DNA from: Prevotella denticola | Lineage (GTDB): Bacteria > Bacteroidota > Bacteroidia > Bacteroidales > Bacteroidaceae | DNA: 64,000 nucleotides | NCBI RefSeq assembly: GCF_900454835.1 | Contig: NZ_UGTM01000001.1 | Location: forward strand, 1,116,501-1,180,500 | Direction: 5' to 3' | Shown: piece after piece, positions 53,202 to 61,867 of the stretch | Position numbering within the stretch: position 1 is the stretch's first letter | Layout of the letters: each line of letters begins with the position of its first letter | Program-made: the position numbers and the translations under genes | Notes under the pieces: generated by a model | The model's database searches: none | What the model was told of the DNA's origin: nothing | What the model saw: the letters and a program-made list of their open reading frames with translations, nothing else

Positions 53202-56200
53202 ATGAAACAATTCAGATTGGTGGACAACATCATCGGATGGCTGGCATTCCTGATTGCAGCCTTCGTCTATTGTTCCACGATTGAGCCGACAGCCAGCTTC
53301 TGGGACTGTCCCGAATTCATTACAACAGGCTACAAACTGGAAATCGGGCATCCTCCCGGGGCACCGTTCTTCATGCTTACGGCCAACCTCTTTTCGCATT
53401 TTGCAAACGACCCGACACAGGTGGCACGCATGGTCAACACCATGAGTGCATTGCTTTCGGCAACGTGTATCATGTTCCTTTTCTGGACGATTACCCATCT
53501 GTCACGCCGACTGATTGTCCGTGACGGTGACACACCGTCGCTTGCAAAGACCATCGCCATCGAGGGGGCCGGGCTCGTCGGTGCACTGATTTATACTTTC
53601 AGTGACACATTCTGGTTCTCTGCCGTCGAGGGAGAGGTATATGCCTATTCGTCTGCCTTTACGGCCGTCGTATTCTGGCTTATCCTGAAGTGGGAAGACA
53701 ATGCAGACAAGCCGCATTCCGACCGCTGGCTGGTACTGATTACCTATATGACCGGTCTGTCCATCGGCGTACACCTGCTCAATCTCCTTTGTATTCCTGC
53801 CATCGTACTGGTTTATTACTATAAGAAAGTGCCGGAAGCCAACCTGAAAGGGTCGCTCTTTGCACTCGCACTGTCAGTAGTGATCGTGGCAGCCGTTCTT
53901 TACGGAGTCGTCCCAGGTATCATCACGGTGGGCGGATGGTTCGAGCTGTTCTTTACGAACACACTGGGTATGCCGTTCAACACGGGTACCATCGTATATA
54001 TCATCCTGCTCGTCGCCGCTTTCGTCTGGGGTATCTATGAGACTTACCAGAACAACAGCAACCGCCGGCAGAACCTTGCTTTCCTTGCCGCACTGGCATT
54101 GATCGGCATTCCGTTCTACGGATATGGCTGGACGGCTTTCTTCACGGGTGTCGTCGTGCTGGCCGTCGTCTATGTACTGCTCCAGTGGAAACGTCCTGTC
54201 AACAGCAACGGCAGGAAAAAATCCATTGCACTTGTCTCTTCACGCGCAAAGAACACGGCACTGCTCTGTATGCTGATGCTGATTATCGGGTATTCTTCGT
54301 ATGCGCTGATTGTCATCCGTTCGACGGCCAACCCGCCGATGGACCAGAACTCACCCGAAGACATCTTTACTCTGGGCAGCTACCTGAGCCGCGACCAGTA
54401 TGGCGACCGGCCGCTGCTATACGGACAGGCCTACTCCAGTCAACCGGCCGTGGCCGAGGATGGCATGCACTACAAATTCGACGAGGGAGCACCTGTCTAT
54501 GAACGAAAGGAGAAGGCTTCGAAAGATGAAAAGGACTCCTACTTCCTCGTCCGTCATAAGGCGACACAGGTGTTTGAGCAGAATATGTTCTTCCCACGGA
54601 TGTATGATTCAGGCCATGCAGCACAGTACGAACAGTGGATGGGCGGAATCACCGGACACGACGTGGACGGAGTGAAGATGCCGACACAGTTGGAAAACAT
54701 CAGGTTCTTCCTCTCTTACCAGTGTAACTTCATGTACTGGCGTTACTTCATGTGGAACTTTGCCGGACGACAGAATGACCTGCAGGGTAACGGCGAGCCG
54801 GAACATGGCAACTGGATTACCGGCATATCATTCATCGACAACGCACTCTATGGCGACCAGAGCAAAATGCCGGACGAGCTGAAAGCCAACAAGGGACACA
54901 ACGTGTTCTACTGTCTGCCCTTGCTGCTCGGTCTGATCGGACTGTTCTGGCAGGCATGGCGCGGGAAACGCGGTATCCAGCAGTTCTGGGTCGTCTTCTT
55001 CCTGTTCTTTATGACGGGTCTGGCCATTGTCATTTACTTGAATCAAACACCCAGTCAGCCACGTGAGCGTGATTATGCTTATGCAGGTTCATTCTACGCA
55101 TACGCCATCTGGTGCGGACTGGGAGTACTGGCTCTCTACGACTGGGCACGCAAGCTGAAGGCCGCACCGGTGCTCTCGGCATCCGTCATCTCGCTCGTGT
55201 GTCTGCTTGTACCTGTCCAGATGGCATCCCAGACATGGGACGACCACGACCGTTCCGGACGTTACACCTGCCGTGACTTCGGGCAGAACTATCTCAATTC
55301 ATTGCAGCAGAAGGGCAACCCTATCATTTTCACCAATGGTGACAACGACACCTTCCCGCTCTGGTACAATCAGGAAGTAGAGGGAGTGCGTACGGATGCA
55401 CGTGTCTGCAATCTCTCCTACCTGCAGACAGACTGGTACATCGATCAGATGCGCCGTCCGGCTTACAACTCTCCGAGTGTGCCCATCTCATGGCCACGTC
55501 TTGATTATGTAAGCGGAACAAATGAGGCCGTACAGGTTGCACCGGAATTCAAACAGCAGATTCTCGACTTCTACAAGCAGAATCCGGCAGCGGCAAAAGC
55601 ACAGTTCGGGGACGATCCGTTCGAGCTGAAGAACGTCCTCAAGTATTGGGTCCGTTCCAAGGATCCTCAGAATCATGTCATTCCTACTGATACGCTCTAC
55701 ATGACGATCGACAAGGAGGCTGTCCGCCGCAGTGGCATGATGCGTCCTGGAGACTCGATTCCCGACCGCATGGTCATCTCTCTGGCAGGCAGGCAGGCCC
55801 TCTATAAGGGCGACCTGATGATGCTCGAGATGATTGCCAACTGCAACTGGACCCGTCCGCTCTATGTTGCCATCACCGTCGGTTCGGAAAACTTCATGAA
55901 CCTCGGCGACAACTTCATCCAGGAGGGGCTCGCAAACCGTATCACGCCTTTCTATACACAGAACGGACAGAATGAGAACGGTGTCAATCTGCGTAACTTT
56001 GATACGGAGAAGACCTACGACGTGATGATGCATCGATTCAAATGGGGGGGACTCTGCAAACCGGGGCTCTACATCGACGAGACTGTGGCACGTATGTGCT
56101 GGACGCACCGGCGCGAAATGGCCGACCTCGCCCTCCATCTCATTGCCAAAGGCGAAAGGGGGAAGGCACTGAAAGTTCTGCAGAAAGTCGAGAAAGAGAT

Positions 56201-56531
56201 TCCTTATTACAACGTACCGGTCAGCTACATGAGCGGATCCGGCGATATGGCGCGTGCATACGCACTGCTGGGACAAAAGGCCAAGGCGCACCAGATTTAT
56301 GATGCGTTGTGGAAGATTTCCTTGCAGTACGCCAACTACTACATGAGCCTGTCTCCACGCTACTTCGATATGTCACAGAGTTCATGTAAGATGCACTTCC
56401 AGATTATGATGAACCTTGTCAACGAAAACGACCGCTTTGACCGCACATGGGCTAACAGTCATGCAGCCCAGTTGACGAATCTCTTCAAACGGTTCCAGAG
56501 TTTGGGCGGTTCACTGCAACAGGAATCATAA
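53202..56531 (+). CDS. DUF2723 (GT117) multi-spanning membrane protein
   Basis: 1109 residues. An N-terminal membrane region with about ten helices starts DNIIGWLAFLIAAFVYCSTIEPTASFWDCPEFI. The acidic loop (FWDCPEF) and the ensuing GHPPGAPFF are the DUF2723 signature. A C-terminal half with TPR-like helices begins near residue 680. The family is classified as glycosyltransferase family 117, whose human member TMEM260 attaches O-mannose; related bacterial members are uncharacterised. A role in lipid-linked sugar transfer to exported proteins fits Bacteroidota O-glycosylation, but is inference. It has its own promoter and a hairpin after the stop. Confidence 0.88.
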   Translation: MKQFRLVDNIIGWLAFLIAAFVYCSTIEPTASFWDCPEFITTGYKLEIGHPPGAPFFMLTANLFSHFANDPTQVARMVNTMSALLSATCIMFLFWTITHLSRRLIVRDGDTPSLAKTIAIEGAGLVGALIYTFSDTFWFSAVEGEVYAYSSAFTAVVFWLILKWEDNADKPHSDRWLVLITYMTGLSIGVHLLNLLCIPAIVLVYYYKKVPEANLKGSLFALALSVVIVAAVLYGVVPGIITVGGWFELFFTNTLGMPFNTGTIVYIILLVAAFVWGIYETYQNNSNRRQNLAFLAALALIGIPFYGYGWTAFFTGVVVLAVVYVLLQWKRPVNSNGRKKSIALVSSRAKNTALLCMLMLIIGYSSYALIVIRSTANPPMDQNSPEDIFTLGSYLSRDQYGDRPLLYGQAYSSQPAVAEDGMHYKFDEGAPVYERKEKASKDEKDSYFLVRHKATQVFEQNMFFPRMYDSGHAAQYEQWMGGITGHDVDGVKMPTQLENIRFFLSYQCNFMYWRYFMWNFAGRQNDLQGNGEPEHGNWITGISFIDNALYGDQSKMPDELKANKGHNVFYCLPLLLGLIGLFWQAWRGKRGIQQFWVVFFLFFMTGLAIVIYLNQTPSQPRERDYAYAGSFYAYAIWCGLGVLALYDWARKLKAAPVLSASVISLVCLLVPVQMASQTWDDHDRSGRYTCRDFGQNYLNSLQQKGNPIIFTNGDNDTFPLWYNQEVEGVRTDARVCNLSYLQTDWYIDQMRRPAYNSPSVPISWPRLDYVSGTNEAVQVAPEFKQQILDFYKQNPAAAKAQFGDDPFELKNVLKYWVRSKDPQNHVIPTDTLYMTIDKEAVRRSGMMRPGDSIPDRMVISLAGRQALYKGDLMMLEMIANCNWTRPLYVAITVGSENFMNLGDNFIQEGLANRITPFYTQNGQNENGVNLRNFDTEKTYDVMMHRFKWGGLCKPGLYIDETVARMCWTHRREMADLALHLIAKGERGKALKVLQKVEKEIPYYNVPVSYMSGSGDMARAYALLGQKAKAHQIYDALWKISLQYANYYMSLSPRYFDMSQSSCKMHFQIMMNLVNENDRFDRTWANSHAAQLTNLFKRFQSLGGSLQQES

Positions 56532-56559
56532 AATTCTAAACTTGCAATGGAAACAGTAA

Positions 56560-56604
56560 AAGCCGGAGTCTGGCCGTCCTCAACAGACCGCCATACTCCG
56601 GCTT
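56560..56604 (+). terminator. Candidate terminator after the DUF2723 gene
   Basis: Perfect 10-bp arms AAGCCGGAGT and ACTCCGGCTT enclose a 25-nt loop. The following T run is weak, so it may be an attenuating hairpin. Confidence 0.6.
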
Positions 56605-56696
56605 ATTGCTGATATCCAGCACTGCCCGGCATCACTCGACAACCGACATTCACCTGTCCATCATCATCCAACATTCATCATCCGCCACCCACCATC

Positions 56697-57332
56697 ATGA
56701 TCATCGAACGACCCGCCCGCTGGCTTCGTCTCTTCTATCCACACGCCCTTTGGCGCATGGACAAGTATGACCATTCTGTCTACCTCACATTCGACGACGG
56801 ACCGATACCCGAAGCCACCCCATTTATTCTCGACGTTCTCGACAGATTCGGAGTCAAGGCCATGTTCTTCATGGTTGCCGACAATGTAAGGAAATATCCG
56901 GAACTGTATCAGGAGGTGCTCCGGCGCGGTCATAAAGTGGGCAATCACACCTACCATCACCTGGGCTCTTTCAGACACTGGGCACTGACCTATGCCGTAG
57001 ACGTCACCAAGGCGGATGCGCTGATTCAGAGCCCTTACTTCCGACCGCCACACGGTTGGCTGCGCCATACCGTCTACTGGTGGGTGAAACAGAACTATCG
57101 TGTAGTGATGTGGGATCTCGTCACACGCGATTACTCCAAATGGCTGACAGCCGAAGATGTCGTGTACAATGTGAAGCATTATGCCCGCAACGGTTCCATC
57201 ATCACCTTCCACGATTCCCTCAAGAGCATCGATAAGCTCCGTACCGCCCTGCCTGAATCCTTGCAATGGCTCACAGACCAGGGCTACAAGTTCAAGGTGT
57301 TTCCGGATGACCCGGCAGATACCCACTTCTGA
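56697..57332 (+). CDS. Polysaccharide deacetylase (NodB-type)
   Basis: 211 residues. The CE4 motifs are all present: TFDDGP (metal Asp pair), HTYHH (metal His pair), RPPHG, and FHDS near the C terminus. It should remove acetyl groups from an amino-sugar polymer or a related glycan, in the cytoplasm or periplasm; no signal peptide is visible. The ATG at 56697 is followed by a second in-frame option only far inside. It follows CAT-rich intergenic repeats and precedes queG by about 100 nt. Confidence 0.9.
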   Translation: MIIERPARWLRLFYPHALWRMDKYDHSVYLTFDDGPIPEATPFILDVLDRFGVKAMFFMVADNVRKYPELYQEVLRRGHKVGNHTYHHLGSFRHWALTYAVDVTKADALIQSPYFRPPHGWLRHTVYWWVKQNYRVVMWDLVTRDYSKWLTAEDVVYNVKHYARNGSIITFHDSLKSIDKLRTALPESLQWLTDQGYKFKVFPDDPADTHF

Positions 57333-57435
57333 CCATCAGCCGATACCACCCGTCCCACCATTTGCCATCGCCCATCACCGTCAAACCACCTCCTCCCTCC
57401 GGGGAGGGTCGGAGGAGGCCATTCCATCATCGTCT

Positions 57436-58404
57436 ATGTCTTCATCCGCCCTCAACAGGCAAACAGCTACAGGACTAAGTGCTTCTTCCATCAAGTCCTT
57501 TGCCCGCTCACTCGGTTTCTTCTCATGCGGAATAGCCAAGGCTGGACCAGTCGACGAGTCCACTGCACAGCAATATCGCAGATGGCTGGATAACGGCGAG
57601 GAAGCATCTATGGCTTACATGGCGAACTACCAGGAAAAACGGCTCGACCCACGTCTTCTTGTCCCTGGCGTGCGTAGCATCATTTCTCTTGCACTCAACT
57701 ATGCGCCATCCCGGCTGCTCCCGGAAGGAGAATACCAGTTTGCAGCCTATGCACTCGGTCAGGACTACCACAACCTGATGAAAGAAAAGATGAGGAAGCT
57801 GGCAGAAGAAATAAAAAACCGACAGCCTCTCCCTTTGGAAGAAGATCTTTCGATACGCTGCTTCTGCGATACGGCCCCCGTCCTTGAACGCTACTGGGCA
57901 CAGAAGGCTGGATTGGGCTGGGTGGGGCGCAACCACCAGCTTATCATTCCTCATGCAGGTTCGATGTTCTTCCTTGGCGAGATATTCCTTCCCTTCGACG
58001 TTGATGCCTATGACGAACCGATGCCCAACCGTTGCGGAAACTGTCATCGCTGCATAGATGCTTGTCCGACACATGCGATTGTTCCTGGAGAGGACTTCCA
58101 TGCCAGACGCTGTCTATCCTATCAGCTCATTGAGAACCGTGGAGAACTCTCCGAAGAAGCCAAAGCTGCTATGGGAGACACCATCTATGGCTGCGACCGA
58201 TGCCAGACAGCCTGCCCCTGGAACCGATTTGCAACTCCCAATACTGAGCCGGATCTGCAACCCAAGCCTGAACTGCTCAGTATGAACAAGGATAAATGGC
58301 ATCATCTTACGGTCGAAGACTACAGGCGGCTGTTCAAGGGATCCGCTGTCAAACGCGTAAAGTTTGAAGGACTGATACGCAACATCACAGCTAAGGAATC
58401 ATGA
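57436..58404 (+). CDS. queG: Epoxyqueuosine reductase
   Basis: Last step of queuosine synthesis in tRNA; a cobalamin and iron-sulfur enzyme. 322 residues from the ATG at 57436, chosen because the upstream frame overlaps the deacetylase and translates CAT-rich repeats. The catalytic Asp lies in CFCDTAPVLERYWAQKAG. The two [4Fe-4S] motifs are CGNCHRCIDACPTHAI and CDRCQTACPW. The sequence before the start contains a GC-rich hairpin (57393-57420). Confidence 0.94.
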   Translation: MSSSALNRQTATGLSASSIKSFARSLGFFSCGIAKAGPVDESTAQQYRRWLDNGEEASMAYMANYQEKRLDPRLLVPGVRSIISLALNYAPSRLLPEGEYQFAAYALGQDYHNLMKEKMRKLAEEIKNRQPLPLEEDLSIRCFCDTAPVLERYWAQKAGLGWVGRNHQLIIPHAGSMFFLGEIFLPFDVDAYDEPMPNRCGNCHRCIDACPTHAIVPGEDFHARRCLSYQLIENRGELSEEAKAAMGDTIYGCDRCQTACPWNRFATPNTEPDLQPKPELLSMNKDKWHHLTVEDYRRLFKGSAVKRVKFEGLIRNITAKES

Positions 58405-58606
58405 AATCACAGCTGTCTGACAAGCATTTACCACACATCTGAAAGCCCTTTGCAAACTTCAATAGCCAACATCCATGATAGGATATGCAGGCTGAAGGCT
58501 TTCTACGCAGCCCATCCAAGTAGAGAAAGGTAACATTTGTTTCCGCTTTCCGGCATGGCATCGAATTTGCATCATCTCCGACAGCAAGATAAACATCATA
58601 AGTTAC

Positions 58607-58613
58607 AAAGGAG
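58607..58613 (+). promoter_or_regulatory. Shine-Dalgarno site of the cupin gene
   Basis: AAAGGAG 9 nt upstream of the ATG at 58623. It is a strong anti-SD match, unlike the A-rich leaders of nearly all other genes in the window. Confidence 0.7.
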
Positions 58614-58622
58614 ATAAAGAAT

Positions 58623-58946
58623 ATGGCTAAATTGGAAAAAGGAATGGTATTCAATGCAAAGAATGTAATTGACTATGCTGAAGGAGGAGTTGTAAGCAAA
58701 GAACTCGTACACAGCAATGCCGGAAGCGTCACTCTCTTCAGTTTTGATGCAGGACAAGGTCTGTCAGAACACACAGCGCCGTTCGACGCACTCATCCAAG
58801 TCATTGATGGAAGCATGGAGTTGACGGTTGAGGATGTCAAGCACGTAATCAACACAGGAGAGAGTTTTGTCATTCCAAGCGGAGCACGGCATTCCGTAAA
58901 TGCTGCTGACCGATTCAAGATGATAATCACGATGATAAGAGGATAA
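58623..58946 (+). CDS. Small cupin-domain protein
   Basis: 107 residues forming a single cupin barrel. Motif 1 is reduced (GQGLSEHTAPFDALIQVIDG, one clear His in place of the usual HxH...E), and motif 2 (GESFVIPSGARHSVN) is regular. The fold is safe; metal binding may be incomplete. No enzymatic role can be assigned. It has a strong Shine-Dalgarno sequence, rare in this lineage, which may mean efficient translation or an outside origin. It has no obvious operon partner; queG ends 218 nt upstream. Confidence 0.85.
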   Translation: MAKLEKGMVFNAKNVIDYAEGGVVSKELVHSNAGSVTLFSFDAGQGLSEHTAPFDALIQVIDGSMELTVEDVKHVINTGESFVIPSGARHSVNAADRFKMIITMIRG

Positions 58947-59388
58947 AGCGAAACAAAACAATAATCCTCACTTGGGTAAGTTTCACTATCAGATACATAC
59001 TATACGTTCCGGTGCGACATACCCTGCCCCAGGGCTTTCCAAGTCTCTTTCCCGACTTCATGCCATCTTCCGACGGGAGTGCAGCCTGCTGCACGTCCAA
59101 GGTAATTTGACTGGAAGGCAGAGGTAAGAGATTTTTCTCGTATGCTCTGTTCCATATATATGACATTTAAATGCCATGGGGAGAATCAGTCCGAACCTAC
59201 CAAATAACAGATGTCTCAGTTCACGGAACAGGGTCGCAACCGACCAATTAACCGTTAAATCTTTCTAACAAAAGATACGAACAAGCAGAAATATACTTAT
59301 CTTTGGCAACGATTCAAAAAATACAATGCGAGGAACATCATCCAAAGAATATAATTCAAGAACATCAAATCACTTAAACTGGGAAATT
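58947..59388. other. Gene-free stretch between the cupin and lipoprotein genes
   Basis: About 440 bp. Apart from the promoter at 59298-59305 no gene, RNA or repeat is supported. A short GTGCAG/CTGCAC dyad lies near 59075-59095. Confidence 0.55.
59298..59305 (+). promoter_or_regulatory. -7 box of the small lipoprotein gene
   Basis: TATCTTTG, followed by GCA, 83 nt ahead of the ATG at 59389. The upstream ATG at 59326 has no lipobox at the right place. Confidence 0.65.
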
Positions 59389-59991
59389 ATGAAGAAAGTA
59401 TTTATCATGGCGATTGCCGTAACAGTAATGACACTGACAGGTTGCAAGGACAGCAAGACAACTGCACCCAAGGCCGATGCAGACTCAACTATGACAGATT
59501 CTGCGATGACGGATTCTGCCGCAACAGGCAACCGGAAAACAGAAGCTACGCCTACGGCAGACCAGCTTATCGGCCAGCTCAATGCGAAAGTAAAGGCAAA
59601 CGACGGCAAAGGACTGGCAACACAGCTTGCTACAGTCATGAAGCAAATGGAGGAAATGAGCCGGAAAGACCCGAAGAAAGCACAGGAGTACATCACCAAA
59701 GTACAGCAATGGGTACTGGACAACGGGAAGACCATCCAGTCCATACTGAAGGCATCTGGCAATGAACCAGAAATGCAGGCCATCACCGGGGCTGTCAATG
59801 CTGCGACCAAGAACGACCAGAAAGCAATCAATGACGAAATGGACAAAGCGAAAGAGAAGATGAAAGAAGCTGCCAAGTCAGCAACACCTGAACAGAAAGA
59901 GGCCGCTAAGAAGGCCGTTCAGGACGCAGCCGGAAAAATGCAAGGGAAAGCCGGAGAAGCAGCCAGGAAGGCAGTGAAAGACCTTTTCTGA
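59389..59991 (+). CDS. Ala/Lys-rich coiled-coil lipoprotein
   Basis: 200 residues from the ATG at 59389. A signal ends in TLTGC (Cys at 19), so it is a lipoprotein. The mature part starts with a Thr/Asp/Ala-rich linker containing the small repeat MTDSAMTDSA. A helical stretch follows (about 60-135; GQLNAKVKANDGKG, LATVMKQMEEM), and the last 70 residues are rich in Ala, Lys, Glu and Gln, typical of a coiled coil. Family and function not recognised. It ends 8 nt before the GNAT gene. Confidence 0.75.
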   Translation: MKKVFIMAIAVTVMTLTGCKDSKTTAPKADADSTMTDSAMTDSAATGNRKTEATPTADQLIGQLNAKVKANDGKGLATQLATVMKQMEEMSRKDPKKAQEYITKVQQWVLDNGKTIQSILKASGNEPEMQAITGAVNAATKNDQKAINDEMDKAKEKMKEAAKSATPEQKEAAKKAVQDAAGKMQGKAGEAARKAVKDLF

Positions 59992-59999
59992 CGTCTATC

Positions 60000-60572
60000 A
60001 TGATCAGAATAGAAAATGCAAGAAGAGAACAGGCAGGAACAATCGCACGGCTAATCATGGAAGCCATGGATCCTGCCTGTTGCCAATGGTTTGCCGGACC
60101 AGACCATACCTTGGAAGACTTCCATCAGCTGATGGAACGACTGATAATGCGGAAAGACTCACAGTACTCCTACCGCAACACGCTGGTAGCTGTAACCGAC
60201 AGCGGGGAAGTGGCAGCCGCCTGTGTCAGTTACGACGGAGCTTTGCTCCGCAAGTTGAGGCAGCCCTTCATCGAAGAAGCCCTGACAACCTTCGGCCGGG
60301 ACTATTCGAGCATGAAAGACGAGACCGCAGCCGGTGAGCTATATATAGATTCTCTCTGCGTGGAAAAGGCTTTCCGCAGGCAAGGGATAGCAGGCCTCCT
60401 GCTCAATGCCACCATAGAAAAAGGAAGAACAATGAACCTCCCGACAGGACTGCTTGTAGACACAGGCAATCCTAAGGCCGAACGGCTTTATCATCACATC
60501 GGGTTTTCCTACGTGGATGACAACGAATGGGGAGGACACAAAATGAAACACCTGCAGAAACCACTCGGATAA
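60000..60572 (+). CDS. GNAT-family N-acetyltransferase
   Basis: 190 residues. The acetyl-CoA motif A is DSLCVEKAFRRQGIAGLLL (RxxGxA), followed by motif B with ERLYHHIGFSYVD. The N-terminal part (ARREQAGTIARLIMEAMDP) is typical of the fold. The acyl acceptor is unknown. It starts 8 nt after the lipoprotein gene, so the two are likely co-transcribed, and ends at a bidirectional hairpin. Confidence 0.87.
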   Translation: MIRIENARREQAGTIARLIMEAMDPACCQWFAGPDHTLEDFHQLMERLIMRKDSQYSYRNTLVAVTDSGEVAAACVSYDGALLRKLRQPFIEEALTTFGRDYSSMKDETAAGELYIDSLCVEKAFRRQGIAGLLLNATIEKGRTMNLPTGLLVDTGNPKAERLYHHIGFSYVDDNEWGGHKMKHLQKPLG

Positions 60573-60631
60573 CCTCCTGCTCTGGAATCAGACCAGTATA
60601 ACGGAGATTGAATCCCCTTCACCAAGACAGC

Positions 60632-60685
60632 CGGAAACAGGCTGCAACCGCACAATCTGGATTGTACGGCTGCAGCCTGTTTCCG
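60632..60685. terminator. Bidirectional terminator between convergent genes
   Basis: 15-bp arms CGGAAACAGGCTGCA and TGCAGCCTGTTTCCG enclose a second stem (ACAATC/GATTGT). It lies between the convergent GNAT (+) and WecB-like (-) genes. Confidence 0.88.
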
Positions 60686-60733
60686 TTTCAACACATCCCG
60701 ACCGACGGCACCGTCCCCATGAAAGGGATGTCA

Positions 60734-61864
60734 TCAATGATGTTCCAGGAGAATCTGGACAATGCGCTCTGCCGAACGACCATCCCAACGCTCGGGAATT
60801 CCACACTTCTTCCACCGTCCGGAGACCACGTCTTCGAGGGCACGACGGAGCAGGTCGGCATTTTCGCCGACAAGGACATTGCTTCCCACCTTTACCGTCT
60901 CAATATGTTCCGTATAACTGTTCAACGTAATACAGGGCACGCTGTTGAAGGTAGCTTCCTCGGCTACGTTCCCAGAATCGGTTATGATACCTCTTGCGTG
61001 GGCCGTAAGACAGGAAAAATCAAGATAGCCAAGCGGGTTGACAATATGAAGATTGTGCAGATTGATATTCTTCTTCAGAGCAAGAGCCAGGACGACCTGT
61101 ACGGCAGAATCGCGCAGAGGAGCGATGACGGGCAGCCCGGCGGCCGTCTCCACCAGCACACGGAGCATCTTCTCAAGATTCTCCGGGTCGGCCAGCAAAG
61201 CCTTGCGGTTCAACGTGAAGACAAGGTAGCCTCTCTCCTTCAGCGGCAGGCCAGACAGTGCCTCAATATCCGAAAGCCGCATCTTCTCAATGCGTTCACG
61301 GTTATAGCGGATGTTATCAATGAGGATGTTCCCCACCATATATACCTTTGAAAGCTCTGCACCTTCCTTGTTGGCAATGCTGTTGTTGCTGAATCCTGCC
61401 GTAAAGAGAATGTCGGAAAGACCGTCTATGACAAGACGGTTGATTTCCTTCGGCATGGTTATATCAAAGGATCGTGTACCTGCTGCTATATGTGCCAGCG
61501 TAATGGCCTGTTTCTTGGTTACAATGGCAGCAGCCATTGTTGAAGCCAAATCGTCGACGACAATGACAATATCCGTAGGATTCGCCTGCAAATACTGCTC
61601 GAACTTGGACATCACCTGCCCTGTCAGCTCATTCAGATTCTCACATTCAACACCAAGGCAGACATCAGGCCGACGGATGGAAAGACTTGCAAACAGTCCG
61701 TCCTCCAGTGTCGGATCATCGGCACGTCCCGCATAGACAAGCGAATAAGAAACCCCTCTACGCTTTTCACTGCCAGAAAGCCTGTCGATGACCCTGATGA
61801 TGGGTGCTACTTTTATAAAGTTGGGACGTGCTCCACAAAAAACACAAAGATTGATACTTTCCAT
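60734..61864 (-). CDS. WecB-like (UDP-GlcNAc 2-epimerase fold) protein with altered active site
   Basis: 376 residues from the ATG at 61864. The frame extends one TTG further, but the stop of the SPFH gene follows directly. It has the GT-B fold of UDP-GlcNAc 2-epimerase: CVFCGARPNFIKVAP, AAGTRSFDITMPKEINR, VYMVGNILIDN and IITDSGNVAEEA. Compared with E. coli WecB, Glu117 (HVEAG) is Ala, Glu131 (PEEANR) is Lys, and His213 (TGHRRE) is Asn (FTLNRKAL), whereas Asp95 and Arg135 are kept. DSGGIQEE reads DSGNVAEE. Normal epimerase activity is therefore doubtful; a changed reaction or a binding role is possible. It is the third gene of NfeD-SPFH-WecB-like. Confidence 0.8.
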   Translation of the reverse strand: MESINLCVFCGARPNFIKVAPIIRVIDRLSGSEKRRGVSYSLVYAGRADDPTLEDGLFASLSIRRPDVCLGVECENLNELTGQVMSKFEQYLQANPTDIVIVVDDLASTMAAAIVTKKQAITLAHIAAGTRSFDITMPKEINRLVIDGLSDILFTAGFSNNSIANKEGAELSKVYMVGNILIDNIRYNRERIEKMRLSDIEALSGLPLKERGYLVFTLNRKALLADPENLEKMLRVLVETAAGLPVIAPLRDSAVQVVLALALKKNINLHNLHIVNPLGYLDFSCLTAHARGIITDSGNVAEEATFNSVPCITLNSYTEHIETVKVGSNVLVGENADLLRRALEDVVSGRWKKCGIPERWDGRSAERIVQILLEHH

Positions 61865-61867
61865 CAA

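Noticed and set aside
60608..61351. 247-codon plus-strand ORF opposite the WecB-like gene
   Set aside because: Runs through the terminator hairpin and lies antisense to a conserved fold.
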